Assembly: GCF_030247185.1 (NCBI RefSeq)
Contig: NC_080571.1
Location: 1-64,000 of the forward strand
Source of the DNA: Malaya genurostris
Lineage: Eukaryota; Arthropoda; Insecta; Diptera; Culicidae
DNA length: 64,000 nucleotides
Direction of reading: 5' to 3'
How positions within the stretch are numbered: the first letter of the stretch is position 1; every line of letters begins with the position of its first letter. A program made the position numbers and the translations under genes. This document shows positions 23,636-35,183 of the stretch, one piece after another. The notes beneath the pieces are model-generated. The model made no database searches. It worked only from the letters and a program-made list of their open reading frames with translations, and was not told the DNA's origin.

Positions 23636-24705
23636 CACCCTTATATATACAAGAGCGGTAAAAATCAACGTGTTTTGTCGGTTACGTCACTTATACAATC
23701 ATATTTCCGGAACCAAAAATCACAGCCATTTGATCTTCGAACTTGATCAATGGCCCGACAGTAGCTTTCAAACGAGCCCAAGTTTGTTCAAATCGGTTCA
23801 GCCATCTCTGAGAAAATTGAGCGCGTTCAAATACAACGCTTTTTGTCGGTTACGTCACTTATAGAATCATATCTCCTGAACCAAAAATCACAGCCATTTG
23901 ATCTTCGAACTTGATCAATGGCCCGACAGTAGCTTTCAAACGAGCCCAAGTTTGTTCAAATCGGTTCAGCCATCTCTGAGAAAATTGAGCGCGTTCAAAT
24001 ATCTTCGAAAAGTGCACACACATACACACACACACACATACACACACACACACACATACACACACACACACACACACACAGACATTTTCCGATCTCGACG
24101 AACTGAGTCGAATGGTATATAACACTATGGGTCTCCGAGGCTCCGTTCGAAAGTCGGTTTTTCCAGCAATTCTAATACCTTTCTATAGAGAAAGGCAAAA
24201 ACCCTTCTTAGTCCACTTAGTGGAATTTTCATATATCTTGAAAAATCACCATAGGAGGGAGTACATGAAATTTTCGAAATCGAAAAAAAATTTTTGATGC
24301 CAAAAGGCTTAGAATTGCATGAAACGTCGAGATTTAGTGTCATCTCGAAAAAAAATTTTTTTGAAAAAGTCGACTTTTTGGGACTTAGAAAAAATATGAA
24401 AATTTTTCTAAGTCCCAGAAAGTTGATTTTTTCAAAAAAAAATTTTTTCGGGATAACACTAAATTTCGATGTTTTATGCAGTTTTAAGAGTTTTGGCATC
24501 AAAAAAAATTTTTTATTTTGGAAATTTCATGTACTCCCCCCTATGGTGCTTTTTCAAGATCGATAATTGTCAAACCTTTACCACCGGGCAGCACCCCTTA
24601 AGCATGTCCGATTTAGGTCAAATTTTGCATGAAGGCTTTTTTCGAGGTGCTTAAACTTTTGAGCACTAGAACTTTACGAAAATAGAGTTGATCCCAAAAT
24701 TTTGG
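23636..24705. repeat. Higher-order repeat unit 3 (about 1.07 kb)
   Basis: Only two 168-bp subrepeats are present, which accounts for its shorter length. The CA tract lies near 24012-24080 and the palindrome at 24235-24560. The palindrome sequence is closer to unit 2 than to unit 1. Confidence 0.9.
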
Positions 24706-25284
24706 CACCCTTATATATACAAGAGCGGTAAAAATCAACGTGTTTTGTCGGTTACGTCACTTATACAATCATATTTCTGGAACCAAAAGTCACAACCATT
24801 TGATCTTCGAACTTGATCAATGGCACGACAGTAGCTTTCAAACGAGCCCAAGTTTGTTGAAATCGGATCAGCCATCTCTGAGAAAATTGAGCGCGTTCAA
24901 ATACAACGCTTTTTGTCGGTTACGTCACTTATAGAATCATATCTCCGGAACCAAAAATCACAGCCATTTGATCTTCGAACTTGATCAATGGCCCGACAGT
25001 AGCTTTCAAACGAGCCCAAGTTTGTTCAAATCGGTTCAGCCATCTCTGAGAAAATTGAGCGCGTTCAAATACAACGCTTTTTGTCGGTTACGTCACTTAT
25101 AGAATCATATCTCCTGAACCAAAAATCACAGCCATTTGATCTTCGAACTTGATCAATGGCCCGACAGTAGCTTTCAAACGAGCCCAAGTTTGTTCAAATC
25201 GGTTCAGCCATCTCTGAGAAAATTGAGCGCGTTCAAATATCTTCGAAAAGTGCACACACATACACACACACACACATACACACA

Positions 25285-25326
<42 letters not shown>

Positions 25327-25441
25327 TTTTCCGATCTCGACGAACTGAGTCGAATGGTATATAACACTATGGGTCTCCGAGGCTCCGTTCGAAAGTCGGT
25401 TTTTCCAGCAATTCTAATACCTTTCTATAGAGAAAGGCAAA
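24706..25441. repeat. Higher-order repeat unit 4, lacking the palindrome
   Basis: Three 168-bp subrepeats, a CA tract near 25252-25322 and the conserved segment are present. After 'gagaaaggca' the sequence switches to the dispersed 'ataggaatactttcaa' repeat in place of the palindrome. This marks the end of the array and suggests that the palindromic module was amplified with the array from an insertion after the tail. Confidence 0.88.
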
Positions 25442-25760
25442 AAATATAGGAATACTTTCAACTACAATAAGTATAAATCTATGGTTAGCTTCGCAAACGG
25501 TTCTGAACATTGACCAAAAATAGACCTGGTTGATTTATAAAAAAAAATTAGTTTGATTTAATCATCCAGGAGTAGCATCAATTTTTACTCCTAATCTAGG
25601 AATGGTTCATGAATGAAGAACATCAGTAGCTGTTACTGTTAAGTTCTAATTGGTGATTATTGAATGGTAAAATAATTCGATTATCAACATCTAAAAGTCG
25701 AAATTAGTATTAGTATTTAATTCGTTTGAGGCCGATTATATTTGAATCAAATTCTAAATG
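25442..25760. repeat. Dispersed repeat, copy also at 34140-34450
   Basis: It starts at 'ataggaatactttcaa' and includes 'ccaggagtagcatcaa'. It matches 34140-34450 closely and 5796-5890 partially. No coding content. Confidence 0.8.
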
Positions 25761-26395
25761 TATGTAATCCAATTCCAGAACGAACATCAATCTATTCCAC
25801 CGACTGTTGTTTGGTGCTGGCTGCAAAAGTTTACTCCAACTCAATGTAAAAAACAACAAAAAAATGTAACTCAATAACTTTCAGTAGGAAAAATAGGACT
25901 ATAGACCATAGGCCGGGGTCGAATACGGGGCCGGAAACGGGGGAAATTATTTTTAGAAACAGAAACACTAGAACAAATTATAGCCAACATATAGCCCAAT
26001 CAATGATCGATGGTCGATCGTGGTGTATAATGCGCCACTACAATCGCGACCTTCGGAAGTTGGCCCAAAAATGACATGAAATTCCAGCTTCCAGTCGTAG
26101 AAATGCGAAATGCATAGAGTAGTAGTATCTAGGAAAACATTTCTAAAAACCCTGTTTGTATGTAGTATGTGTACATTTGCTTGACGAAATAAATAAATAC
26201 AAAAAAAAATAAGTAAAAGTTGTTGGAAAGGTCTACTTTTCCGCTACATTTCGTCCATATAACACTTCTCTCTACGACTGGCATAGTTTCGGCGCTAGGA
26301 GCATTCAGTTCAGTTGACATGTCCAGTTCAAAAATTTTGGGCCACCTCATTCCAGCAAATCGAAGTCTGAATCCCCAAATCGTACCCTGGACCCT
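25761..26395. other. No recognisable feature
   Basis: Single-copy within the window; no supported ORF. Confidence 0.45.
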
Positions 26396-26895
26396 GTTTG
26401 TTTGCTCTCTATGTATTACTGCTATATGACATTGACATTGTTCGACACATCAGAGTGTGTTGAAGTGTGTTGTGAAGCGCGGAGATCAATTGATATCTAA
26501 TCTTCATCTTTTGTAGGTTAGGGCAGAAAACATGAAGATATAATGTAGTAGTACTGAAGGCGCGAATTGTTTGTCATTTGTCTGGGTCATTTAGATAGCT
26601 GGGAAGAAGAACAAATCTGCATAAAATGTTCAAAACGACGTATTTCACGACATTTCAGCTGAAAAGCGAAAAAAGAGCGATGTTGAAAAAATGATCGCAC
26701 AATTTTTCTATCCTATTTAAAAATGATTTTAAAATTGAAACAACTTCATATCTTCTCACTAGAAAAATCGTCCAATTTAATTGTATGCGTGCGTATATGC
26801 GTATATCATCATAGTGTGACTAATTCACAATTTTCAACTACAAAGGTTACGATATTTAGGCAAAAACGACACTTCGCAAATAAATGCTAGCAAAT
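26396..26895. repeat. Diverged partial copy of 11112-14930 with a 3.3-kb internal deletion
   Basis: 26396-26540 matches 11112-11284, and 26537-26895 matches 14604-14930. The two parts meet at a shared 'ata'. The copy is several percent diverged and has a 24-bp insertion near 26605, so it is older than the long duplication. Confidence 0.85.
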
Positions 26896-28654
26896 TAGAT
26901 GCCCCCACCCAGCGCACTGGGATGGCAGGCCATTTTTTTCCAAAAATTCTGTGACCAAACCCAAACAAAACCTGTGTCTGTGAAAATAAATCTGCTGTAA
27001 CCTGCTGTTCGTTTTGCGGCGTACCCCAATGGCAGTGTGTCAGTTCACAATCACACAATTTGGTGAGCAAAAAATAAAAAAAAAACAAAAGGTCTCACTA
27101 CCTACCCATTTTCCTCCGTCCGTCCCGTCGTAGTACCACATCATCATCATCGGCCATCATCGGCCGGCACACACAGGCAGTATAGGCAGATCGAATTCAA
27201 TTTAGTGAGCAAAAAACACGCTCCGCCTTTTGTTTTCGGTACCTTTTTCCTCAACCGCTGAATGCTGAATGTGCTGAATGAAGTGTTATAATATGCCCCC
27301 GCCTTAAGAAATTATTAAGATATTTCCGAATGTGTATTAATATATTTTACTCGAGAATGTGAGTATTTCATTGCAATGCGGCGGCTAAGGAACATAACAT
27401 TTTCAATGACTCAAATAGAAAAGATGAGAATTCTCAGATTGATATAAACACATTTTTCAAAATGACATTCTTAGTTTTTTTTTTCGCTTGCCTCAGACAT
27501 TGCCATGCTCCAGCAGCCGTAAAATATGTGTCTCACAACAATGTGTGTCAATGGCATGACACACACACACAACGAAAGACATTTTACCCCACAACAATGA
27601 GATGTTTTGAGATAATCAGAATGTCAAAGAAATGGCGGATAGAACGCTTATTTAGTCGAAGCAAAATCTTACATCGAAAAGCTGCCAAATGGAATTTTCA
27701 GTTCAGTTTTCATACTTTCTAGCAAACGACAAATACCAAACTTTCATAGCAGAAAGATCCTACGAAAAGTGTTAGTGTTAGTGATCAATTTTTGGTTTAG
27801 AAAAGTCTTAAATGCTTTTAAGAAAGGAAGGAGGGCATTTTGGCTAGCAGGAGCAGGCTTTATAAGACTTTCCCCTACCCTTTGGCTTTGGCTAAACTGT
27901 GCTCGCTCGATGATCTTCTGTCCAAACAAAATCTGTGTGTGAAAATCGGTCATTTATTCATCCGAATCTGTGTTATCATTTTCAGAAATCTGTGAAAATC
28001 TGTGTCATTTTCAGAAATCTGTGCAGAAAATTCAAAATCTGTGAAACATCTGTGATTAATCTGCCTGACCTACCTGCCTTTTTTTATTTCGGGCAAACGC
28101 AATTTGTCATAACTTTCTAGTTCTAGTTGTCGTAAATTACTTCGAATATGGAACCTCTGAAGTAAAGCTTCATATTTTTGGTGACTTCGATCAACAACAT
28201 GTAATGCGGACTTCATTTCTGACATTGAAAAAATGAATCAATCTTACACCTACTACAGTCCACAGTAGGAGAAAGCGCGAAACATTGCACTACTTTTTCG
28301 ACAAAATTTCTAATTTTGGCCTACATCAAGTAAACTCCGCAAAAAAATAAATCAACAAAACGCATATTTAGACCTTCTTTTCACAAATTGCACAGAAGAC
28401 TGTTACACTATTAGAGCAGCACTGTAGCAATTTTGAGCAAAACTACAAAGCAAAACTACAAATTTTCACTAGTCGGTTTTTCAAGTGATTGCATAACCTT
28501 TCTATATGAGAAAGGCAAAAATGAAAACACACAATGGGAAATTCTTGAAAAATAGTTACAAGTTACACAAAATTACAAAGAATCGTTGCTTATTGCCTAA
28601 GATTTATAAATAATTTGAAACAAATTAGCGCTGGATAACAATAAAACAGCAGTT
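26896..28654. other. Mostly unrecognised; one element tail at about 28474-28520
   Basis: 28474-28520 carries the 'gtcggtttttcaagtgattg'-type tail ending in 'gagaaaggca' that terminates many modules in this window. The rest shows no gene or RNA. The ORF at 27462-27722 has no recognisable domain. Confidence 0.5.
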
Positions 28655-29335
28655 AATGCAGAAACAATGTAAAACGCTGGATTTGAATTTCACAAATGGA
28701 AATCCAATTCAGGTTACATTGCAAATGAACCAGGAAAATCAATTAAAATTTTGGAATTAAATTGGAATTCTAAAACCGACAGTTTAGGTTTCAGCAGCGA
28801 AACGGAATATAAACAAAAAACGAAAAAAAAAACTCTGAAATCCAGAAAATATTCGATACTCTGGGAATATTAAGCCCTGTGATTGATCACGGAAAAATAC
28901 TCATGCAAAATATTTTTGAAAAGCTAAATTAGACTGGGATTCTGCAATACCCAAAGAACTGACTGGAAGACTGCAGTGGGAATGGTATAATCAACAAATA
29001 GATGGACTGTCCCAAATCATCCCAATTCCTCGCGTTATGTACATTCGAGAAGAAGAATCAGTAGAACTATTGGGCAGATTCAATGCTAACCTTGAATTTT
29101 ATCAGTAAACCCGCTAACAAATAGCCTACATCCCCATTGCTAATCGAGTTACTATTATTCAACAAAGATCATCTATACTAGAATGGCGGCATCATGTCAG
29201 TTCAAAAGAAAACCCAGCTGATCTGATATCGCGGCGAGGTGTGTAAACAAAAAAGATTTCCCATTGCTATTTCATTGTGGTGGAATGGTCCTATTTTCCT
29301 CCAAGAAAGTAATGAACAATGGAAATCGGAATTCT
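28655..29335 (+). pseudogene. BEL/Pao LTR-retrotransposon pol relic
   Basis: The frame is broken by several stops and shifts, but ordered Pao-type pol motifs remain. AGFEFHKWKSNSG and IKILELNWNSKTDSLGF are followed by IQKIFDTLGILSPVI and KILMQNIFEKL. Then come WDSAIPKELTGRLQWEWYNQ, IPIPRVMYI, NRVTIIQQ, SSKENPADLISR and LWWNGPIFLQES. These correspond to the region from the end of reverse transcriptase through RNase H towards integrase. No LTRs, primer-binding site or gag are visible, so the element is dead. Confidence 0.8.
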
Positions 29336-29399
29336 CAAACATGTTGCTCATAGAATTGCTATTACAACTTGTCAAAAGACTAAGTGGTCAACGTTTCGC

Positions 29400-31410
29400 T
29401 CCATTATTTTTCTGATTACTTAACTTACAATCAACGGAATTCGACACACACTCGCTTTAGCTCAAAAAGAAGAAATATCACCAAAGATTAATGTGAAAAT
29501 ATGTAATACCTCTGTTAAGCGAAAATTGAACAAATGCACTGATTTCTATTCTGAACAGTCCGTTTTAAGCAATTACTCATACGTGAATGTTCACCCGACA
29601 GAACAAACTTCAAAGCAGTTTCATATACACAAAAAATTTCTATTTTTGTGTTCGGTAATAATTTTTCCTGCAACGATCTGTAAAATATTATTTTACTGAA
29701 AGATACGTAAAATTTATCCAACTTACGGTCATCTATCTACGGAACTACTGAATATCGGAAAATCCTATGTAAAAGTTACGATTATTTATTATTTACTGAC
29801 ATGGTCTGTGAACTCTGAAATGTCATTTCTCTTGACGAACTGCAGTGAAAGTTTTACCAATATCCGGAAAATTAATAAAAAATAATGAAGAATTTCAGTA
29901 ATCATCACTATACACACTATCAGCAGAAATAAAGATCTGTCAAATAACATAACATTTTCGGACGTAAAGGTGTGAAAATTTCTAGATTTGTAAAGAAAAA
30001 ATAGTGGTGCGAATTGATTGCTTGCGAAAAATAGATAATACTGATTCCTAGCGGTAAGTTTTCATTTTGTGAATATATTCAAAAAGCCTTCTACAACTTA
30101 TTATTTCTGCACTCTAAAAATATGAAGGGTGATCCCATATTCTACTGAATTGCATCCGAAAGATATTTGATCATTTTATTTGAATATATTATTTCTGATG
30201 AGCAAATGTAATTAAATTCATTCATCACACGCAAATAAATAAATTAATCGGATGAAAATATGTTTTGAAAACAAAAATGCTCCTTCCTTTTACCAAAAAA
30301 TTGTAATACTTTACGGGTCAAGACGTTTACATATTTTTAGTATTGTTTTGTGAATTTCGCCGAACGTCGGTATTGAATAATGGAGAAGTCATTAGAATTA
30401 TGACAGATCGAAGTTCAGTGGAACTGTACCGATCTTTCAGCAAATAAAACTTTTACTGAACGGATTACCGAATGTACAGCTGTTTGAAAGTCAGTAAAAC
30501 TGTACCGACATCCGTAAAAATAATTTGGTGTGTACAGCTTTTAAGCAGCGAGAAATTTTTCTCAGAATCTGTTCTGTACGTTCAAATTATCAAAAAGTAC
30601 CATGCGTACTTTAGAGCTCTAATAAAGTGGATATTTTCAGGTACTGTGGAACTTCTGATTGCTTGGAGACGACGCTTAAATTTTAATTTGATATTGATCT
30701 TACCAGTCTGAACATTCTTCATAGAATATGCAACATGAAATGACAGTCTCAATTCATTATGGTAATCATTGATATCTGATAGCCTAATCTAAATCATTAG
30801 AAAGAGAAATGCAAGGAAAATCTTTAGATTGACCACACAAAGCATCTCGTTGCGCTCCAAACAATTTTTTCAACGATCTGGTATTCTTTCCTCCGACTCT
30901 TCTTCCTTATTTTTCTGATTACTTAACCTACAATCAATAGAACTCAATACGCTTTAGCCCAAAAAAAAAAATCACCAAAAATTAATGTGAAAATGTGAAA
31001 CACTTCTGTTAAGCAAAAAATTAGCAAATGCATAGATTGTCATCTCATCCTTTAAGTCAATTCACTGGACAGAGAGCAGTTCCTTGCACAGCTTTAAGGC
31101 AGCGGGAAAGTTTTCTCAGAACTTGTTCTGTATGTTTAAGTTGCCAAAAAGCGCCACGCAAACTTTAGAGCTCTAATAAAGTGAATATTTTTCAGGTACT
31201 GTGGACCTTTGGTTGCTTGGAGAGGCTTAGTATAATCTAAATCATTAGAAAACAAACTGCACGGAAAAACTCTTAGCTTGACCTAAACGCTTCTACAGCA
31301 CAAACTTTGCATTGATTTATAAAAAAAATTACTGATTTGTTAGGCCGGGATGGCCAATATTTATCATTAATCACAATTCATCAACAGGTAAATGATATCA
31401 GAACTTTTTC
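29400..31410. repeat. Diverged copies of the 4895-5640 dispersed repeat
   Basis: Three partial relatives are recognisable, at about 29420-29640, 30530-30830 and 30895-31400, each sharing landmarks such as 'agagctctaataaagtg' and 'agtataatctaaatcatta'. Sequence between them (29640-30530) shows nothing I recognise except scattered 'cagtaaaactgtaccgac'-like motifs near 30415-30520. The copies are clearly older than the 46.6-kb duplication. Confidence 0.6.
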
Positions 31411-32534
31411 TGCTGCCTACAGCGGTTTTCTAGAAAACAGTCATATGCATTCCGTCATGGAGTCATTTGTCACGTTTTAATACCCAATTAAGCACGTGGC
31501 TCTGAATGATGCACGGGAAATCTCCACTACTAAACTTTGCCCGCCAAACAATTTTTTCAACGATCTAGTATTCTTTTCTTCGACGACCAAACACTTATGC
31601 AACTCTTGCGCGCCAACATCAATCGTAGATCTAGCAATCAATGACGACTATTTCAACGGAAAATTCTATTGTCCATACAAAACTTCCCACTTTTCCGGAA
31701 AATTTTTCTGATTTTTTTCATGTACGAACCCGGTGGGGGTAGAAACCAATAAAACAAAAAAAGATTCATGTAAATCCGTCCATCCTTACGTGATGCGATT
31801 ACAAAGAATGATCTCTGCATTTTTATATATTTAGATAGATAGATTGATTAATGGTAGTAGCTTTCTACGATTGTATTTATTGTTTCATCCGAAATACCTT
31901 TTCATTATGAATCAATTTCCCTAGAATTTCTCGAAATCTCCTCTAAAAATTGTTTAAAACTGCTAAAAAATGTTCCAAAAACTCTAAAAAAAAAAATTTA
32001 AAAAATATTTTACCAACTTTTTTTGACAGTTGGTAATTTTTTTAAATAGACTGTTGTAGTAACACACGAGCCATAACCGCCTACATGTTCACCCATCGGA
32101 TTACCGAATTCGCTAATCGATCCAACATACGTGACTACCACTCTATGCGGGCCTATTGGAACCGTGCCATCGGCGCCAGGTGGTAGAAGCACTAGGGATG
32201 CGACGCATCAGTGAACGACGATCTTACGGCAAGCTTGCGTATTAATCATCTACAATTGAACAGCAACTTTTCATATATATATAGTTCGAATGTGACATTT
32301 TGGTTCTATCGATGGATAATGTTTATCATATATTTCACCAGATGGCAGTTCAGTTGTTTAATGAAAGCTCTTTCAGTAATAGATGGCAGCAGTCGCGCTC
32401 TACAAATCAATCTGCCAAAAATTCACCACCAGATAGCCGTGGTGAGTGTTATCCAACTGAGGGCAGCTATTCGCAAATAGATGGCTCTTATCGAGCTTCA
32501 CGCAGATCTTTTGATTAGTTTACAATCTTCGCAA
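31411..32534. other. No recognisable feature
   Basis: Short frames at 31496-31711 (plus), 32010-32192 (minus) and 32211-32480 (plus) were inspected and match no family I know. The region is AT-rich with scattered 'agatggcag' motifs. Confidence 0.45.
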
Positions 32535-33094
32535 AACCAATCATTTTTATCGATTAAGTGCGAATAATTTAATCAATTTCTGTTGATAAGTGATTATTAA
32601 GTCCAAAAGACGCCCCTATCATGGTTACTTTCAATCTACTAAGTGAAATTAAATGATCTAATGGAAAGCAAAATTTCTGTACAAAGAAGCATCGCACTAT
32701 AGCGGCCTCTAGAGTAACATAACAAAATTATTGTAAAGTATATACTGTGATATAATATATGCACTACTTCACAAACTATAACTGATTTTGTTAGTAAACA
32801 TCTTTTTCTTTTAGCCAGTTGTAAATTCATAATGCAGGGAAATGCAGGCACCTGAGTTAAATGCGCTAGCAACTACAAGCAAAAATAACTTGCATGCAAG
32901 TTATTCGCGCAAGGAAACGCGACAAAAATAAGATTGTTAATGCTTTTCAACAGAACAAAGTAATGAAATAAAATAAATACTTTTATAAGAAATATTCGTG
33001 GTAACAATATTTAGCAATATGACAACTATTTCTCAAAAGGGGAAGAAATCTGCGTACTTAAAATTTTCGGCTAGACCTGCACGATGGCGCAATA

Positions 33095-33144
33095 GCCGGC
33101 GAACGACCAAAATTATGTTAAAGCCGGGTATAAATAAACGATAT
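33095..33144 (+). mobile_element. 50-bp retroposed tail with 11-bp target duplication
   Basis: It is flanked by perfect ATGGCGCAATA at 33084-33094 and 33145-33155. The paralogous site near 16852 has one ATGGCGCAATA and no insert. The insert ('gccggcgaacgacc' through 'ataaataaacgatat') belongs to the same tail family as 3081-3145. It also occurs at 44332-44381, where it predates the 2.06-kb duplication. Confidence 0.88.
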
Positions 33145-33184
33145 ATGGCGCAATATTAAAATTAGCATTTTTCAAAAACAAAAC

Positions 33185-33225
33185 TCGGTTAAGTAATTTT
33201 CGCGAAGAGTGAGTGCCCGAAAATG

Positions 33226-33256
<31 letters not shown>

Positions 33257-33375
33257 CACACACACCTACCAACACACACATACACTCACACATTCCGACA
33301 GGTTGAGTTTGTTACGAACTGATACGAATGATGTATGACACTCCGTCCTCCAGGTCTCGTTTTAGAAACTAAAAC
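33185..33375 (+). repeat. (CATA)n/(CA)n module with 'atgatgtatgacact' tail
   Basis: A 'gtgagtgcccgaaaatg' lead is followed by tandem CATA and CA repeats, then 'gaactgatacgaatgatgta' and 'ctcgtttt'. The layout parallels the CA tract plus 'gagtcgaatggtatataaca' segment of the higher-order repeats, so both probably derive from one family of microsatellite-bearing elements. A copy is at 44410-44610. Confidence 0.75.
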
Positions 33376-33616
33376 TATTACACCAACTATTGTGATTAAC
33401 AACAGCAAAATGACACGTTTTCTCGTGCTTCAATCAACAATGAACTATTCAGCAGTTTATACGTTGACACATTCCAGTTTCGTAATATAATATTTACACT
33501 ATGATAAGATTCTTTTCTAAAAATTTTGTTTAGATCGTTCACTCCTGCATATGTTGGGTCTTTACACTGTATTCGATGTGACTTCAGAACAAGAAAGTCG
33601 ATGCATGTTATGATGG

Positions 33617-33960
33617 TTTATCACGAATATCGATGAATCGGAAGTCGCCATCTTGGATTTCCGAACCACTTCAAACATCGTTTTCCGTCATCTACTCATC
33701 AATCCCGTTCCGAAAATACTCATATTATAAGGGTTTTTAAGCAATATCGATAAACCGGAAGTCGCCATCTTGGATTTCCGAACCACTTCAAACATCGTTT
33801 TCCGTCATCTACTCATCAATTTCGTTCCGAAGATACCCATATTGTTAGGGGTTTTAGGCAATCTCAATAAACCAGAAGCCGCCATCTTGGATTTTGAAAC
33901 GAGCCCAAACATCATTTTCTTACACTTACTCTTCACATCCGTTCCGAAAATAACCATATG
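33617..33960 (+). repeat. Three tandem 117-bp units
   Basis: 'gaagtcgccatcttgg' or a variant recurs at 33641, 33758 and 33875, a spacing of 117 bp. The third unit is the most diverged. A single related unit is at 15591-15725. Confidence 0.85.
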
Positions 33961-33984
33961 ATGCGCGGTTTCCACAATAATCAC

Positions 33985-34450
33985 ACAAAACTCTTTTTAC
34001 GAAGTAAATTCCAAATAACGTAAACTTTTTTTACGAATCAAATCCCAAATAACGTAAACTTTTTTTTACGATCTACCTCTTTTTACGAACCCCCGTTTAG
34101 TTCGTAAATGGAGGTTTCGGTGTATGAGAAAGGCAAAAAAAATATAGGAATACTTTCAACTACAATAAGTATAAATCTATGGTTAGCTCCTCAAACGGTT
34201 CTGAACATTGACCAAAAATAGACCTGGTTGATTTATAAAAAAAATTAGTTTGATTTAATCATCCAGGAGTAGCATCAATTTTTACTCCTAATCTAGGAAT
34301 GGTTCATGAATGAAGAACATCAGTAGCTGTTACTAAAGTTCTAATTGGTGATTATTGAATGGTAAAATAATTCGATTATCAACATCTAAAAGTCGAAATC
34401 CATTAGTATTTAATTCGTTTGAGAGAATTATATTTGAATCAAATTCTAAA
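33985..34450 (+). repeat. Dispersed 'ttttacga' plus 'ataggaatac' repeat
   Basis: Matches 5650-5890 and, from 34140 on, 25442-25760. The combination at one site supports these being adjacent parts of one larger repeat. Confidence 0.75.
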
Positions 34451-34592
34451 TTATTAAAATTTGAATATTCATATCTTCAATATCATTGATGACCAATAAC
34501 TTTTAAAGTAATTAAATGTAAATGTAATTAAAATAATCGCAGGTAAAAATTTTCCAATAATTTCAATTGTTTGTCCATGTAATAAAAATCGA

Positions 34593-35145
34593 AACCAATC
34601 ATTTTTATCGATTAAGTGCGAATAATTTAATCAATTTCTGATGATAAGTGATTATTAAGTCCAAAAGACACCCCTATCATGGTTACTTTCAATCTACTAA
34701 GTGAAATTGAATGATCTAATGGGAAGCAAAATTTATGTACAAAGAAGCATCGGACTATAGCGGCCTCTATAGTAACATAACAAAATTATTATAAAGTATA
34801 TTATATACTGTGATATAATATATGCACTACTTCACAAACTATAACTGATTTTGTTAGTAAACATCTTTTTCTTTTAGCCAGTTGTGAATTCATAATGCAG
34901 GGAAATGCAGGCACCTGAGTTAAATGCGCTAGCAAATACAAGCAAAAATAACTTGCATGCAAGTTACCCGCGCAAGGAAACGCGACAAAAATAAGATTGT
35001 TAATGCTTTTCAACAGACCAAAGTAATGAAATAAAATAAATACTTTTATAAGCAATATTCGTGGTAACAATATTTAGCAATATGACAACTATTTCTCAAA
35101 AGGGGAATCTGCGTACTTAAAATTTTCGGCTAGACCTGCACGATG
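34593..35145 (+). repeat. 2.06-kb duplication, copy 2, left part
   Basis: Matches 32535-33086 with a few percent divergence, then is interrupted at 35145/35146. The match resumes at 44319. Confidence 0.88.
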
Positions 35146-35183
35146 CACAGTGATGCCTCTCCATACAAAAGTTGGCAAAAACC
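35146..35183 (+). other. Left transposon terminus resembling a 23-type recombination signal
   Basis: Heptamer CACAGTG (35146-35152) is identical to the canonical RSS heptamer. It is followed by a 22-nt spacer and GCAAAAACC, eight of nine matches to ACAAAAACC. The right end (44312-44318, reverse strand) has the same heptamer with CAGAAATCC after 12 nt, only five of nine matches. Confidence 0.5.

Larger units (their letters stand above)
32535..34592 (+). repeat. 2.06-kb tandem duplication, copy 1 (uninterrupted)
   Basis: The junction sequence 'aaccaatcatttttatcg' at about 32535 recurs at 34593. Copy 1 continues through the 50-bp retroposed tail, the SSR module, the 33399-33606 module, three 117-bp units and dispersed repeats. 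It serves as the empty-site reference for the Transib-like insertion in copy 2. Confidence 0.85.

Noticed and set aside
21551..25327. Val-Cys and Thr-His repeat proteins
   Set aside because: They are translations of CA microsatellites.
21163..25441. CRISPR-like array
   Set aside because: The repeats are 168 bp and over 1 kb, with no short repeat/unique spacer pattern, and the sequence is eukaryotic.
32010..32192. Minus-strand 60-residue frame with Gly-rich sequence
   Set aside because: No family recognised and no supporting gene signals; it could be a relic, but I cannot support it.
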